64,000 nt of DNA from JAPULR01 sp963665075 (GCA_963665075.1 OY762063.1:1302001-1366000); one strand, 5' to 3'. Positions 34,948 to 42,994 are shown, counted from the stretch's first letter. The notes: a model not told the origin generated them from the sequence alone. Translations and numbers: made by a program.

Positions 34948-35364
34948 ATGGAACTCGTCAAGCGGGCTGCCGCCGTCTATCTATTCGCCGCCGCTTTGGT
35001 CATCGTCGTTCAACTGGTCTTCTCCCCCTTGTACCGCAACGTGGTGGACGTGGTGGACATCTGGCACGCGATGAACTGGTTCATGGCCGCTTCGCTCATC
35101 ATCACCGTCGTCGTGCGATACCACGACAAGATGCAGCTGGACAGGGAAGGCGCCGATTCCGTGACCCGCCGGTACCTGGAGACCCACGCCGGCCTGATAG
35201 CAGGCGTGTTTCTCGCGCTGTGGTTCTTCTGGAATTGGGGCGACGTGTTCATAACCTCCGGCGGCGACGGGGATATGGTCAACTCAATCTCCTGGGTCTT
35301 CATCAACCCGCTGTTCGTGGTGGTAACGGGGCTTGCGGGCTGCCGCCTGTGGACCCGCGGGTAG
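34948..35364 (+). CDS. Four-TM membrane protein of unknown function
   Basis: 138 aa. Four hydrophobic segments: AAAVYLFAAALVIVVQLVF, WFMAASLIITVVV, LIAGVFLALWFFWNWGDVFI and WVFINPLFVVVTGLAGCRLW. A polar stretch, RYHDKMQLDREGADSVTRRY, sits between TM2 and TM3. ATG 34948 is preceded by GGAGGA. No family recognised. Confidence 0.72.
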   Translation: MELVKRAAAVYLFAAALVIVVQLVFSPLYRNVVDVVDIWHAMNWFMAASLIITVVVRYHDKMQLDREGADSVTRRYLETHAGLIAGVFLALWFFWNWGDVFITSGGDGDMVNSISWVFINPLFVVVTGLAGCRLWTRG

Positions 35365-35404
35365 CCCGACGGGCTTCGGACGACGCGGACGCCTGAGCCG
35401 GCAC

Positions 35405-35617
35405 GGCTTGGAGATGGCGGAAGAACTGCTTACCGACAGGCTGGCGGCGGTTGGAGCAAAACAGCGCCGTCAGCGGGCGCCGGAGGAGGCGAAGGTTGCC
35501 CACGTGGGCCGTATTGGGTGGGAGCGATAGGTACGGCTCGTTGCGCTCCACGCTATAGATGATGGCTGAGGTATCCATGTATATGAACCCGTGCGCCGGC
35601 AGCCTTATTTGTCCCAC
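35405..35617 (-). pseudogene. Degraded PIN-domain (VapC-like) toxin
   Basis: The start HGFIYMDTSAIIYSVERNEP matches the N-terminus of the intact PIN gene at 36108 (GQVYIDANTLIYSVERVEP). After ~35 codons the homology becomes patchy (GNLRLL..PL) and the central and C-terminal acidic residues are gone, replaced by an Arg/Ala-rich frame. Its start overlaps the antitoxin gene by 13 bases, exactly as in the intact copy. Confidence 0.65.
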
Positions 35618-35838
35618 GACGCCCTCTCTTCCCTGATGTAGTCGTCAACTTCCTTGCCCGTCTTGAAGAGACGGTGTCCCGGTGATTCCGAGATGACTTG
35701 CCATGCGGAGCGACGCTTGCGGGTAGGGGCGGGACTCACCACCACCTCCACGTTTTCGCCCTCCGTCAACTGTTGGTCTACGATTTCGATTCTGCCTCCC
35801 GGCAGCACCGTCGTCCGTATGTGCAGCGTCTTTTGCAT
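35605..35838 (-). CDS. Antitoxin-like protein (copy 2)
   Basis: 77 aa, MQKTLHIRTTVLPGGRIEIV at the N-terminus and SPGHRLFKTGKEVDDYIREE near the end. It is a clear paralogue of the protein at 36539-36772 (same N-terminal 16 residues, same REER/AEEK-ASW tail). Position directly before a PIN gene, with a 13-base overlap, marks it as the antitoxin of a VapBC-type module; its toxin partner is broken here. Confidence 0.72.
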   Translation of the reverse strand: MQKTLHIRTTVLPGGRIEIVDQQLTEGENVEVVVSPAPTRKRRSAWQVISESPGHRLFKTGKEVDDYIREERASWDK

Positions 35839-35883
35839 GGCTTGTCGTGTCCTTTCGTGAAGTGGCGGCCTTGGGGTTGCGGG

Positions 35884-36099
35884 TCAGCGCGCCTTGACAG
35901 TATGAAGGGGCAGCGCCTCCGTTTCCAGCGTGTGCAGGTCCAGCCGTTGCGACGCGTGGTCGATGTCGAAGCCGACCACCGCGCCGTCGGCGTCAATGTC
36001 CACGTTCAGCCCCTCCGTCACCTCAACCGTCTCCGCCCCCGGCCCAGACTTGAACTCGACGTAGAGGCTGTCAGTCTCCGGATAGTAATGAAGTTTCAT
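35884..36099 (-). CDS. DUF2283 family protein
   Basis: 71-aa protein starting MKLHYYPETDSLYVEFKSG with the DUF2283 pattern Y-Y-P-E-T-D-x-L-Y-V, then EVTEGLNVDIDADGAVVGFDI. Members are small, often next to toxin-antitoxin or HicAB-like genes; function unknown. It lies 8 bases after the PIN toxin stop, so it is in the same run of genes. ATG 36099 is chosen; the frame remains open upstream only inside the toxin gene. Confidence 0.85.
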   Translation of the reverse strand: MKLHYYPETDSLYVEFKSGPGAETVEVTEGLNVDIDADGAVVGFDIDHASQRLDLHTLETEALPLHTVKAR

Positions 36100-36107
36100 G
36101 GCTGTCC

Positions 36108-36551
36108 CTACTCGCCCAGAAGATCGTCCAGGACGACTATGGGAAGGCCATCGACGCGGCGAAAGTCGGTGTCGTTGGTTATGAAGAGGGCGCAGCCGGC
36201 GCGAAGGGCGGTGGAGGCGTGGAGCGCGTCGGGCGTTTCCAGGCCCGTCTCGGCGCGGATGCGAGAGGCGTACTCGAAAACCGCATTCGAGGCGTCCAAC
36301 AACTTCACCGCATTTGTCTCGAACAGTTCGCGATACTGCAATTCTATCTCTCTGTTGCCATCTCGAATCGGCTTCACCATCGCTTCCACCATGAGGACGG
36401 GGCTGCTGACGATGGTAAGGTTGCCATCCTGGGCTTCCTGCCACATCGGTTCAAGCAGGGTGCGGTACGGCTCCACCCGTTCCACGCTGTAGATTAGGGT
36501 GTTGGCGTCGATATAGACTTGGCCGCTGGAAGGCAGGATTAGCGGTTCCAC
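36108..36551 (-). CDS. vapC: PIN-domain toxin (VapC-like)
   Basis: 147-aa PIN-fold ribonuclease. Acidic active-site residues: D15 in VYIDANTLIY, Glu in SPVLMVEAMVKP, Asp in ETPDALHAST and Asp in FITNDTDF. These would bind Mg2+/Mn2+ and cut RNA. Its start overlaps the upstream antitoxin gene by 13 bases. A broken paralogue lies 0.5 kb further along the same strand. Confidence 0.88.
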   Translation of the reverse strand: MEPLILPSSGQVYIDANTLIYSVERVEPYRTLLEPMWQEAQDGNLTIVSSPVLMVEAMVKPIRDGNREIELQYRELFETNAVKLLDASNAVFEYASRIRAETGLETPDALHASTALRAGCALFITNDTDFRRVDGLPIVVLDDLLGE

Positions 36552-36772
36552 GACGCCTTCTCTTCCGCCAGGTACGCCTTCACCTCCTCGGCGGTTTGGA
36601 ACAGGCGACGTTCAGGCCCGCTGTTGAGGATTTCCATGATGGAGCGGCCCTTGACGTTGGACTCGTGAGTCACCACCACTTCTACCGTCTGCCCCGACTC
36701 CAACTCTGGGCTGACGAATTCTACCCTGCCTCCCGGCAGCACCGTCGTCCGTATGTGCAGCGTCTTTTGCAT
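36539..36772 (-). CDS. Antitoxin-like protein (copy 1)
   Basis: 77-aa protein, MQKTLHIRTTVLPGGRVEFV at the N-terminus, C-terminal AEEVKAYLAEEKASWNR. The N-terminal strand-rich half could be an AbrB/SpoVT-like DNA-binding element, and the acidic helical tail a toxin-binding segment (inference). First gene of the antitoxin-vapC-DUF2283 run. Confidence 0.75.
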   Translation of the reverse strand: MQKTLHIRTTVLPGGRVEFVSPELESGQTVEVVVTHESNVKGRSIMEILNSGPERRLFQTAEEVKAYLAEEKASWNR

Positions 36773-36803
36773 GGTTGGTGACTCCTTACAATGTATAGAC
36801 TGT

Positions 36804-38240
36804 CTATGACCTCACTCCAACGCCTTCCAAGACGTTTAAGAGGTTCTCGGCAATCTGACGATTGACTTCATCTTCATCAAAGTACAATATTGCGTTCTCA
36901 AGCTCAAGGCGTGACTGATCGAGTAATCCAGCATCATGGGAAATAATGGCCTTGACCAAGTATGCTGTACCCATCGATCCGTTCTTTCGCTGAGGCCTAT
37001 ACCCCGCTTGACGCAGCAGGCGTATGGTTTCGTTGGCGTATTCCAGAGCCTCTTTTTCCTTCCTCATGTGCATAAAAGTTGCTGCTTTGTTGCATAGAGC
37101 TTGAGCATAGAAAAATGGTCTGGAGTCAACTAGTCCAGCCAAGTCAAAGTAACCTAAAGCGCGTTCGAACTCACCCAGTTTGTCCAGAGCAAGCCCGGCA
37201 CTCAGCAAGAGATGATAGCTGAAGTATTCATCATGTTCCCTTATATATCCGTGGACGTCTGGGAAAATGGATTCCGGTCTAATGCCATGAATGTTTTTCA
37301 AGTATAAGCGCAGATTGCCCTTTATTTCGTTCGGGACTCGAACTATAGACGTGAACTCACTCAGGCCCAGGTAGCCCGCAGTAGGGGAAACAAATACGCT
37401 TTTCTGGTTTCGCACTCTGCCTTGAGCCACGACACTCACCTGGTCGGCATCTCTAAAATACTCATAACGGCTATTTTTTGACGGGTCAAATACCAATATG
37501 CGGCCATCTCCTGTGGGTGGGTTAGCTTCGTTCAGAGAAGGCCATCGTAATATCGACTTGGATAAGCCGCTGTCTGTAGCGAAAAAGAGCGCCACCCATA
37601 TGGAGGAAGAAAAATCGATTAGGTTAGTTCGTCCTCCAAAATGCTGAATCAGCGATTGGAGTTCAAAATCATCTTCTATCCGTTCATATTGTCGAGCATG
37701 AAGAAGATGGTTTGCCAAGGCTTTCTGAAGGAAACCACTATCGTCGATATCGTATTTCCGATATAGCGTGGAAGAAACCTTTGGAAAATTAGCAGGCTCT
37801 CCACGATAAAGGCGATTTGGGGAGTTTGTTGAAGATGCCTCTAACAACTCACGGACAACCCGCTTTACGGTGTCATCAATTAGGGAGGTATATGCGTGCC
37901 AGTTGACGTACCAACGTTGTAAGCCCGCTTTACCTTGGCCGGAATACTTAGAATTAGTGTACATAATCATGATGTTTTGGTCGTAAAACTCTGAATTGGA
38001 TGGTTTGATGTTCAAAGTGTCGTCAAGATACTTCGTGACTTCTTGGGCCATGTGCTTGGGCATAAGGGACGTAATTGCACGGTTGGCATATTGGATTGAG
38101 TCCAGTTTGGAAGGTTCGCAAACCATCAGTTGCCAATCGCAGAGCGGTATTCCACTATGCCCAACAACATATAGCATCGAGCCAACGGAGGCTTCAAAGT
38201 CCTCCAGACCTGGGTTATCCGTGTTGATTGTTCGAACCAT
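36804..38240 (-). CDS. FRG-domain protein with C-terminal TPR-like helices
   Basis: 478 aa. The FRG domain spans about 143-225: LYRGEPANFPKVSSTLYRK (R146, G147) and IQHFGGRTNLIDFSSSIWVALFF. FRG proteins are widespread in accessory and defence regions; biochemical role not settled. Residues about 350-470 look like tetratricopeptide helices (AGLALDKLGEFERALGYFDLA, AATFMHMRKEKEALEYANET). The first 140 residues are not recognised. Base use is clearly more AT-rich than the chromosome around it, consistent with transfer. Confidence 0.82.
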   Translation of the reverse strand: MVRTINTDNPGLEDFEASVGSMLYVVGHSGIPLCDWQLMVCEPSKLDSIQYANRAITSLMPKHMAQEVTKYLDDTLNIKPSNSEFYDQNIMIMYTNSKYSGQGKAGLQRWYVNWHAYTSLIDDTVKRVVRELLEASSTNSPNRLYRGEPANFPKVSSTLYRKYDIDDSGFLQKALANHLLHARQYERIEDDFELQSLIQHFGGRTNLIDFSSSIWVALFFATDSGLSKSILRWPSLNEANPPTGDGRILVFDPSKNSRYEYFRDADQVSVVAQGRVRNQKSVFVSPTAGYLGLSEFTSIVRVPNEIKGNLRLYLKNIHGIRPESIFPDVHGYIREHDEYFSYHLLLSAGLALDKLGEFERALGYFDLAGLVDSRPFFYAQALCNKAATFMHMRKEKEALEYANETIRLLRQAGYRPQRKNGSMGTAYLVKAIISHDAGLLDQSRLELENAILYFDEDEVNRQIAENLLNVLEGVGVRS

Positions 38241-38266
38241 TAGAAGTTCCTGAGCCTATTTGTAAG

Positions 38267-38443
38267 TTACCGCCCTCGGTCCATGCGGTATTTGATGTCG
38301 TGGTTGATGATGAAGTCCAGTTCTTCGTCGGTGAAGCCGTAGTGTTGGGCGAGGACGCGGTCGATTTCGTCGATGATGGGTTTTGAGAGGCCGGGTAAAA
38401 TTCTTGATAGGTTGTCCTGCCGCTTGCCTTGTATCTGGCCGAC
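38267..38443 (-). pseudogene. C-terminal remnant of an N6-adenine DNA methylase
   Basis: Minus-strand frame after an in-frame TAA: VGQIQGKRQDNLSRILPG, then LSKPIIDEIDRVLAQHYGF, TDEELDFIINHDIKYRM and a TAA stop. KPIIDEID..L..HYGFT.EELDFIINYDIKYRMG is the usual C-terminus of large restriction-associated DNA methylases. No upstream part of the gene is present, so this is a leftover of a lost restriction system. Confidence 0.7.
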
Positions 38444-38731
38444 TTACGGCTGGAATTGCGCTTCATGTCAGCCATAAGTCGAGTTGCCAGCATTTCGAGT
38501 TTGCCTTCCACCGCCATCCGCAGAATCTAAAGGAGCAGCGCTGGATAGGCGTATCCGACGTGAGGTAATTCTCTCATTCAAGATGCCATAGATTGGTTCC
38601 TTGCCAGCCACTGAAATTGACTGATAATCGCTGCGACGATCGGGGCTGCCTGTTGCCAGGATATGGGGATTCACATGTCGCCGAACCTGCATTCGGTCGA
38701 TATGAGGACGCCGAAATGCCTCACCAAAAGG

Positions 38732-38813
38732 TGGGGAAGGGGAGACTCGAACTCCCACGCCTTTCGGCACATGATCCTAAATCATGCTCGTCTACCAATT
38801 CCGACACTTCCCC
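38732..38813 (-). tRNA. tRNA-Leu (anticodon UAG)
   Basis: Minus strand: acceptor GGGGAAG/CTTCCCC, A73, D-arm TCGGAATTGGTAGACGA, anticodon arm CATGA TTTAGGA TCATG with anticodon TAG, a long class II variable arm (GTGCCGAAAGGCGT), T-arm GGGAG TTCGAGT CTCCC. CCA is not encoded (CCT follows A73). Confidence 0.95.
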
Positions 38814-38885
38814 ACAACAGTCAAACCGCCGTCAATGGTACTACTCCCCCGATAGCGTCGGCAATGCGCCATCACGTTAGAGGGG

Positions 38886-38996
38886 AAGGGGTTGACGGAT
38901 GGATTCCCGCCTACGCGGGAATGACGGTTGGGGGTTGAGGGAATGACGGGGGTAGTGCGGGCGACGATGACGGGGGTAGTACGGGCGACGATGACA
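38886..38996. repeat. Family A palindrome and a 24-bp tandem duplication
   Basis: GATTCCCGCCTACGCGGGAA at 38902-38921, then two copies of a 24-bp unit containing GACGGGGGTAGT and CGGGCGACGAT (about 38945-38993). Confidence 0.7.
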
Positions 38997-39060
38997 TGGA
39001 CAATCCCCCAACCTTGGGCTATGCTGAATGTATAGACACCCCAACCCAAGGAGGCGCCCC

Positions 39061-39426
39061 ATGCAGATCACCCTCAATCACACCATCGTACCCTCCCGCG
39101 ACAAGGTCCGCGCCGCCGAATTCTTCGCCCGCGTCTTCGGCCTGACCTACGAAGGCTCCCACGGCCACTTCGCCCCCGTTCAGGTCAACGACACCCTCAC
39201 CCTCGACTACGACAACCGGGAGGAGTTCGAGGCCCACCACTACGCCTTCCACGTCACCGAGGACGACTTCAACGCCATCTTCGGTCGCGTCAAGGACGAG
39301 GGAATCACCTACGGCAGCGGCCCCTACAACAGCGAGGACATGAACATCAACCGGCGCAAGGGCGGGCGCGGCGTCTACTTCAAAGACCCCGACGGGCACC
39401 TGCTGGAGCTTATGACCCGCATCTAA
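39061..39426 (+). CDS. VOC family protein
   Basis: 121-aa glyoxalase-like protein: ITLNHTIVPSRDKVRAAEFFARVFGL, HHYAFHVTEDDFNAIFGRVKD and GRGVYFKDPDGHLLELMT. Candidate ligands are the N-terminal His in LNHTIV, His in HHYAFHV and the Glu in LLELM. AAGGAGG precedes ATG 39061. Preceded by tRNA-Leu on the other strand. Substrate unknown. Confidence 0.87.
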   Translation: MQITLNHTIVPSRDKVRAAEFFARVFGLTYEGSHGHFAPVQVNDTLTLDYDNREEFEAHHYAFHVTEDDFNAIFGRVKDEGITYGSGPYNSEDMNINRRKGGRGVYFKDPDGHLLELMTRI

Positions 39427-39439
39427 CCCCACCACCACC

Positions 39440-39536
39440 GCTCACCCTGAGCCTGTCCTGAGCTTGTCGAAGGGTCGAGCGCCCCTCCGTCATTCCCGCC
39501 TACCCTCCGTCATTCCCGCGCAGGCGGGAATCCAGA
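39440..39536. repeat. Family B and A repeats
   Basis: TCACCCTGAGCCTGTCCTGA (B, from 39443) followed by one half and one full family A unit (CATTCCCGCC; then CATTCCCGCGCAGGCGGGAA). Confidence 0.8.
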
Positions 39537-39613
39537 AACTTCTTGGCGAGACGAATCCACGCCGTTAACAGCCTTCGTACAACAAAACTCATCTCTACAA
39601 GGGAAAAAAGAAA

Positions 39614-41038
39614 ATGAACGACAAAACCCTGGCCTTCACCCCCGCCTGGAAGCAGCGCGACATGATCGCCGCCAAGCAAATCTCCCCCGTGGAACTTGTC
39701 GAACTCTACCTGCGTCGCATCGACAGTCTCAACCCGCAGCTCAACGCCTACCTCACCGTCGTTGGCGACATGGCCGTCGGCTGGGCGAAGGAAGCCGAAG
39801 CCGCCGTCATGCGCGGCGACGCCCTCGCCCCCCTTCACGGCGTGCCCATCTCCATCAAAGACCTCAACGCCACCAGGGGCATCCGCACCACCAACGGCTC
39901 CCTCATCTTCAAGGACGACGTGCCCGACGCCGACGACATCGTTTCCGAGCGAATCCGCGCTTCCGGGGCTATCATCCTCGGCAAGACGAACACGCCGGAG
40001 ATGGGCCACAAGGGTTCCACCGAAAACCGGCTCGGCCCTCCCTGCCGCAACCCTTGGGACCTCACCCGCACCCCCGGCGGCTCCAGCGGCGGCGCAGCGG
40101 CGGGACAGGTTGCCGGCCTTTCGGCGCTGTCCCAGGGCAGCGACGGCGGCGGTTCGATTAGAATCCCCGCGTCCTACTGCGGCCTCTACGGAATCAAGGG
40201 CACCCAGGGCCGCGTCCCCAGCATCACCACCGCTCCCGGCGGCTGGGGTCAGCTTGGCCAGAACGGCCCCATCACCACCACCGTCAAGGATTCCGCCATC
40301 CTCCTGCAGGCCCTCTCCGGCCCCGACGCCCGCGACCCCGTCTGCATACGCACCGACGCGCCGGACTTTTCCGCCGGCCTGGGCAAGGGCGTGAAGGGAT
40401 TGAGAATCGGATGGACGCCCGACTTCGGCTCCGCGCCCGTCGACCCGGAAGTCCGCGCCGCCTGCGAAGCCGCCGCCCGCTCCTTCGAAGCCCTGGGCGC
40501 CCACGTGGAGGACGCCGACATCAACATCGACTACGAGGACGCTTTCGACACGATGGACACCATCATGTTCAGCGACCGCGCCGCCAACAATGGCGTCCAT
40601 CTGGAACAGAACGCCGACCTGCTGGACGACACGCTGCGCCCGCTGCTGGAGGAAGGAATGAAGTGGTCGGCGCGGAAGCTCGCCTTCGCGTTGCGCCGGT
40701 TCGAGTGGCATCGATACAACTTCGCCCGCATCTTCGACGACTACGACCTGCTGTTGAGCCCGGTGATGGCGACGCCCGCCTTCACGATAGGGGAGCCTCC
40801 GCAGGTGATTGACGGGCAGGCTGTGAAGAGCGCGTTCTGGGGGTTCAACCCGTTCAACTTCCTGATAAACATGAGCGGCCAGACGGCGGCCAGCATCCCC
40901 TGCGGCTTCAGCGAGGGCGGACTGCCGATAGGGTTGCACATGATAGGCGACAAGGGGCAGGAAGCACTGGTGCTGCAAGCCTCCGCCGCCTACGAAGAAG
41001 CCCACCCCTGGGCGGGCAAACACCCCCCGGTTTCCTAG
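39614..41038 (+). CDS. Amidase (amidase-signature family)
   Basis: 474-aa amidase-signature hydrolase. The Ser-Ser-Lys triad is supported by SIKDLN (Lys) and the Gly/Ser-rich block GGSSGGAAAGQVAGLSALSQ...GGSIRIPASYCG (cis-Ser and nucleophile Ser). C-terminal FNFLINMSGQTAASIPCGFSEGGLPIGL is typical. Substrate cannot be assigned. A 71-bp degenerate copy of its 3' end occurs at 41837-41907, suggesting local duplication. Followed by a tRNA on the opposite strand. Confidence 0.93.
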   Translation: MNDKTLAFTPAWKQRDMIAAKQISPVELVELYLRRIDSLNPQLNAYLTVVGDMAVGWAKEAEAAVMRGDALAPLHGVPISIKDLNATRGIRTTNGSLIFKDDVPDADDIVSERIRASGAIILGKTNTPEMGHKGSTENRLGPPCRNPWDLTRTPGGSSGGAAAGQVAGLSALSQGSDGGGSIRIPASYCGLYGIKGTQGRVPSITTAPGGWGQLGQNGPITTTVKDSAILLQALSGPDARDPVCIRTDAPDFSAGLGKGVKGLRIGWTPDFGSAPVDPEVRAACEAAARSFEALGAHVEDADINIDYEDAFDTMDTIMFSDRAANNGVHLEQNADLLDDTLRPLLEEGMKWSARKLAFALRRFEWHRYNFARIFDDYDLLLSPVMATPAFTIGEPPQVIDGQAVKSAFWGFNPFNFLINMSGQTAASIPCGFSEGGLPIGLHMIGDKGQEALVLQASAAYEEAHPWAGKHPPVS

Positions 41039-41069
41039 CCAAGCGGGATAGATAATGATACAATCAGAG

Positions 41070-41143
41070 TGGCCCCGGCCCGATTCGAACGGGCGCACGT
41101 CCCTTTAGCAAAGGGATGCTCTTTCCTACTGAGCTACGGGGCC
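41070..41143 (-). tRNA. tRNA with GCU anticodon but class I (short variable loop) body
   Basis: Minus strand: acceptor GGCCCCG/CGGGGCC, A73, D-arm GCTC AGTAGGAAA GAGC, anticodon arm TCCCT TTGCTAA AGGGA, variable loop CGTGC (5 nt), T-arm GCCCG TTCGAAT CGGGC. All stems are perfectly paired, which argues against decay. The anticodon GCT reads Ser AGC/AGU codons, yet bacterial tRNA-Ser needs a long variable arm. C35, U36 and A20 resemble tRNA-Arg identity elements. CCA is not encoded. Which amino acid it carries is unclear. Confidence 0.8.
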
Positions 41144-41154
41144 ACGCTTGAAGG

Positions 41155-41191
41155 ACGACACGCCTTCTTTCACACAAGCAGGGCGTGTCGT
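41155..41191. terminator. Hairpin between the odd tRNA and the next gene
   Basis: ACGACACGCC (41155-41164) pairs with GGCGTGTCGT (41182-41191); TCTTTCTT follows on the plus strand. On the minus strand it ends the 41198-41698 gene and insulates the tRNA. Confidence 0.6.
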
Positions 41192-41197
41192 TCTTTC

Positions 41198-41698
41198 TTA
41201 GAAGGGCAGATCATCCGGGTTCACGTCGCTTTTTTCAGGTGGTACGGCCTCGAATGTGTTTCTAGCGACCTTCTGAAATCCCTCCGCCCTAGACAATACG
41301 GTTCCTATGACCGCAAGCGGTTGCTGCACACCGAGATCTAGTCCATTCTGCTTAAGGTGTTCAAGGACTTCATTGGTCCTTATGTAACCACTATCGGGGC
41401 CAAAAACATCCATCCTGTTCGTTTCCACGATTTCATTAGCCGCCTCAAGGATGATTCTTGAACGTTGACCGGGCTCGATACAATCTAGTCCACCAGCAGG
41501 CTCGACGGGATCTGTGGAGGTGTCGACTTCCGGATCATCTCGCAGAATCATGCCCACCGCTCGAATGGCCGCTGCTTGACGTTCCAGATACTCAACGTCC
41601 CTCTGAATAATGTCCAAGAGTTGAGATCCTAGTTCGTAAGCAGCTTGGGAGCCTTGACTGGACCATTCGTCAACCAATTCTTTGATGTATACACGCAT
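41198..41698 (-). CDS. Hypothetical protein
   Basis: 166 aa, not recognised. N-terminal half helical and acidic (DIIQRDVEYLERQAAAIRAV). The C-terminal part GYIRTNEVLEHLKQNGLDLG followed by IGTVLSRAEGFQKVARNTFE looks like a winged-helix domain, so DNA binding is possible. Lower GC than the amidase beside it. Ends at a hairpin. Confidence 0.6.
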   Translation of the reverse strand: MRVYIKELVDEWSSQGSQAAYELGSQLLDIIQRDVEYLERQAAAIRAVGMILRDDPEVDTSTDPVEPAGGLDCIEPGQRSRIILEAANEIVETNRMDVFGPDSGYIRTNEVLEHLKQNGLDLGVQQPLAVIGTVLSRAEGFQKVARNTFEAVPPEKSDVNPDDLPF

Positions 41699-41836
41699 GA
41701 CTATCTACACTCCTCTTGTGACCTCTGTTATAAGTCTAATACTGATAATACAGTGCTGTCAAGCAGTAAGAGGCTGTCAGTTTGCGTTGACACTGCTTTG
41801 ATGAAGTGCATAACACTACTAGAAGAATTTGATGGC

Positions 41837-41907
41837 GACAGACCGCCGCCAGCATCCTCTGCGGCTTCAGCGAGGGCGGACACCTACCCCCGGCGTCCTA
41901 GCCAGCG
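41837..41907 (+). pseudogene. Degenerate duplicate of the amidase 3' end
   Basis: The stretch around CAGCATCCTCTGCGGCTTCA matches the amidase gene at 40881-40921, and the following CCCCCGGCGTCCTAGCCAGC matches the amidase stop region near 41025-41045, with about 100 bases missing in between. It is a 71-bp fossil of an amidase copy. Confidence 0.7.
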
Positions 41908-41943
41908 TGCCTACAGGAATACCTGTTACCCCATCACCCAACT

Positions 41944-41974
41944 GGTAGGGGCGGGTTTGAAACCCGCCCCTACC
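41944..41974. repeat. Family C-like perfect inverted repeat
   Basis: GGTAGGGGCGGGTTT (41944-41958) and its exact complement AAACCCGCCCCTACC (41960-41974) flank a single base. Longer and more perfect than other C units. Confidence 0.85.
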
Positions 41975-41996
41975 GTCATCGTCGCCCAACACTAGG

Positions 41997-42968
41997 TCAT
42001 TCTGAGGAGGCTCCGCGACGAAGAATCTCCGCCATCGACGGGTCAAAAACCTCCTTGAACTTGGGCAGCGTGTCAAGCATCCACTCCCGGATTTCCTCCA
42101 GCTTCTCCGGGGGATCGCCAATGGTGCCTTTCCTCATCACGCTTATCGAGGAGAAGTATTGCTTGTCCCCTCTCTGCCATCGCCATTCCAAGTCCGGGCC
42201 GATATTTAATTCGATCTCATCCCTTTGGGCCAGAAGCTCATCATATATTGTATTGGTCAGTTCAATTTCGCGCGTTCGGATGTGTAGGAACACCCAGACA
42301 GTCTTACCGGAAAGTCTGGCTACGTACCCTGAGAGCTGATTGACACGAGAACGAAACATCTTGTCCCTAAAGTCCCAGCATTGGACGGGATTAGCGGCAA
42401 AATCCATCCAACGCAACTTATTAACCAACAGCTGGAAGAACTCTTTGTGCTTCTGAACGTGGGGCGGCGTCTGATTGAGCGGCAGCGTGGCGTCCCTGTC
42501 CCACCCACCCGGATACACAACCTTACGAAACCGCGGTTCCGGTTCGGATTCCTCCGCCTTCCTGACCACCTCCACCTTAACTCCGTAGAACCTCACTCCA
42601 TCTCTCGTCATCCGGTTGAGCCAGTCCAGAGCCGCCGCGTACTCGTAAGAGAATCCTGTCGCCACCCATATCGCCACCCGCACGTCGCACCCTCCGGAGT
42701 ACGTCATCAACTGGCCCAGGTGGTGCGTGTCCGTCCACTCAAGCTGGTTCTCGATGGCCACCTTATCCCCGGTATCGACCTCCTTGGCCAAGATGTCCAG
42801 AGACATGGGGCCCACAGCCTTCTCCATCTGCTCCAACTCCAACTTCATCCCAATCTCATTGCCCAGGAGATCAAGGTGCTCCGCCAACCAGGGCGTGAAG
42901 TCAAAGCTCTCGCTGCGCCACTTCTCCCGGACTCCCACACGTTCAAATTCCCCTTCAGTTCCAGCCAT
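41997..42968 (-). CDS. DUF4268 protein with nuclease-like N-terminal domain
   Basis: 323 aa. Residues about 40-120 look like a restriction-endonuclease-like fold: D58 in SLDILAKE, E73-N-Q75 in VAIENQLEWTD, HHLGQLMTYSGG. The C-terminal half (FFQLLVNKLR ... VWVFLHIRTREIELTNTIYDELLAQRDEIE) is the DUF4268 domain. Members are found in variable, defence-like regions; substrate unknown. It follows two other genes on the same strand (42995 and 43407) whose roles are unknown. Confidence 0.8.
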   Translation of the reverse strand: MAGTEGEFERVGVREKWRSESFDFTPWLAEHLDLLGNEIGMKLELEQMEKAVGPMSLDILAKEVDTGDKVAIENQLEWTDTHHLGQLMTYSGGCDVRVAIWVATGFSYEYAAALDWLNRMTRDGVRFYGVKVEVVRKAEESEPEPRFRKVVYPGGWDRDATLPLNQTPPHVQKHKEFFQLLVNKLRWMDFAANPVQCWDFRDKMFRSRVNQLSGYVARLSGKTVWVFLHIRTREIELTNTIYDELLAQRDEIELNIGPDLEWRWQRGDKQYFSSISVMRKGTIGDPPEKLEEIREWMLDTLPKFKEVFDPSMAEILRRGASSE

Positions 42969-42994
42969 GCCTACCTACCCTCCTGGTACAGAAT

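Noticed and set aside
41070..41143. Reading the odd tRNA as tRNA-Ala(UGC)
   Set aside because: That needs the anticodon shifted by one base; the perfect five-pair stem TCCCT/AGGGA fixes the loop as TTGCTAA, and the G3-U70 Ala identity pair is absent.
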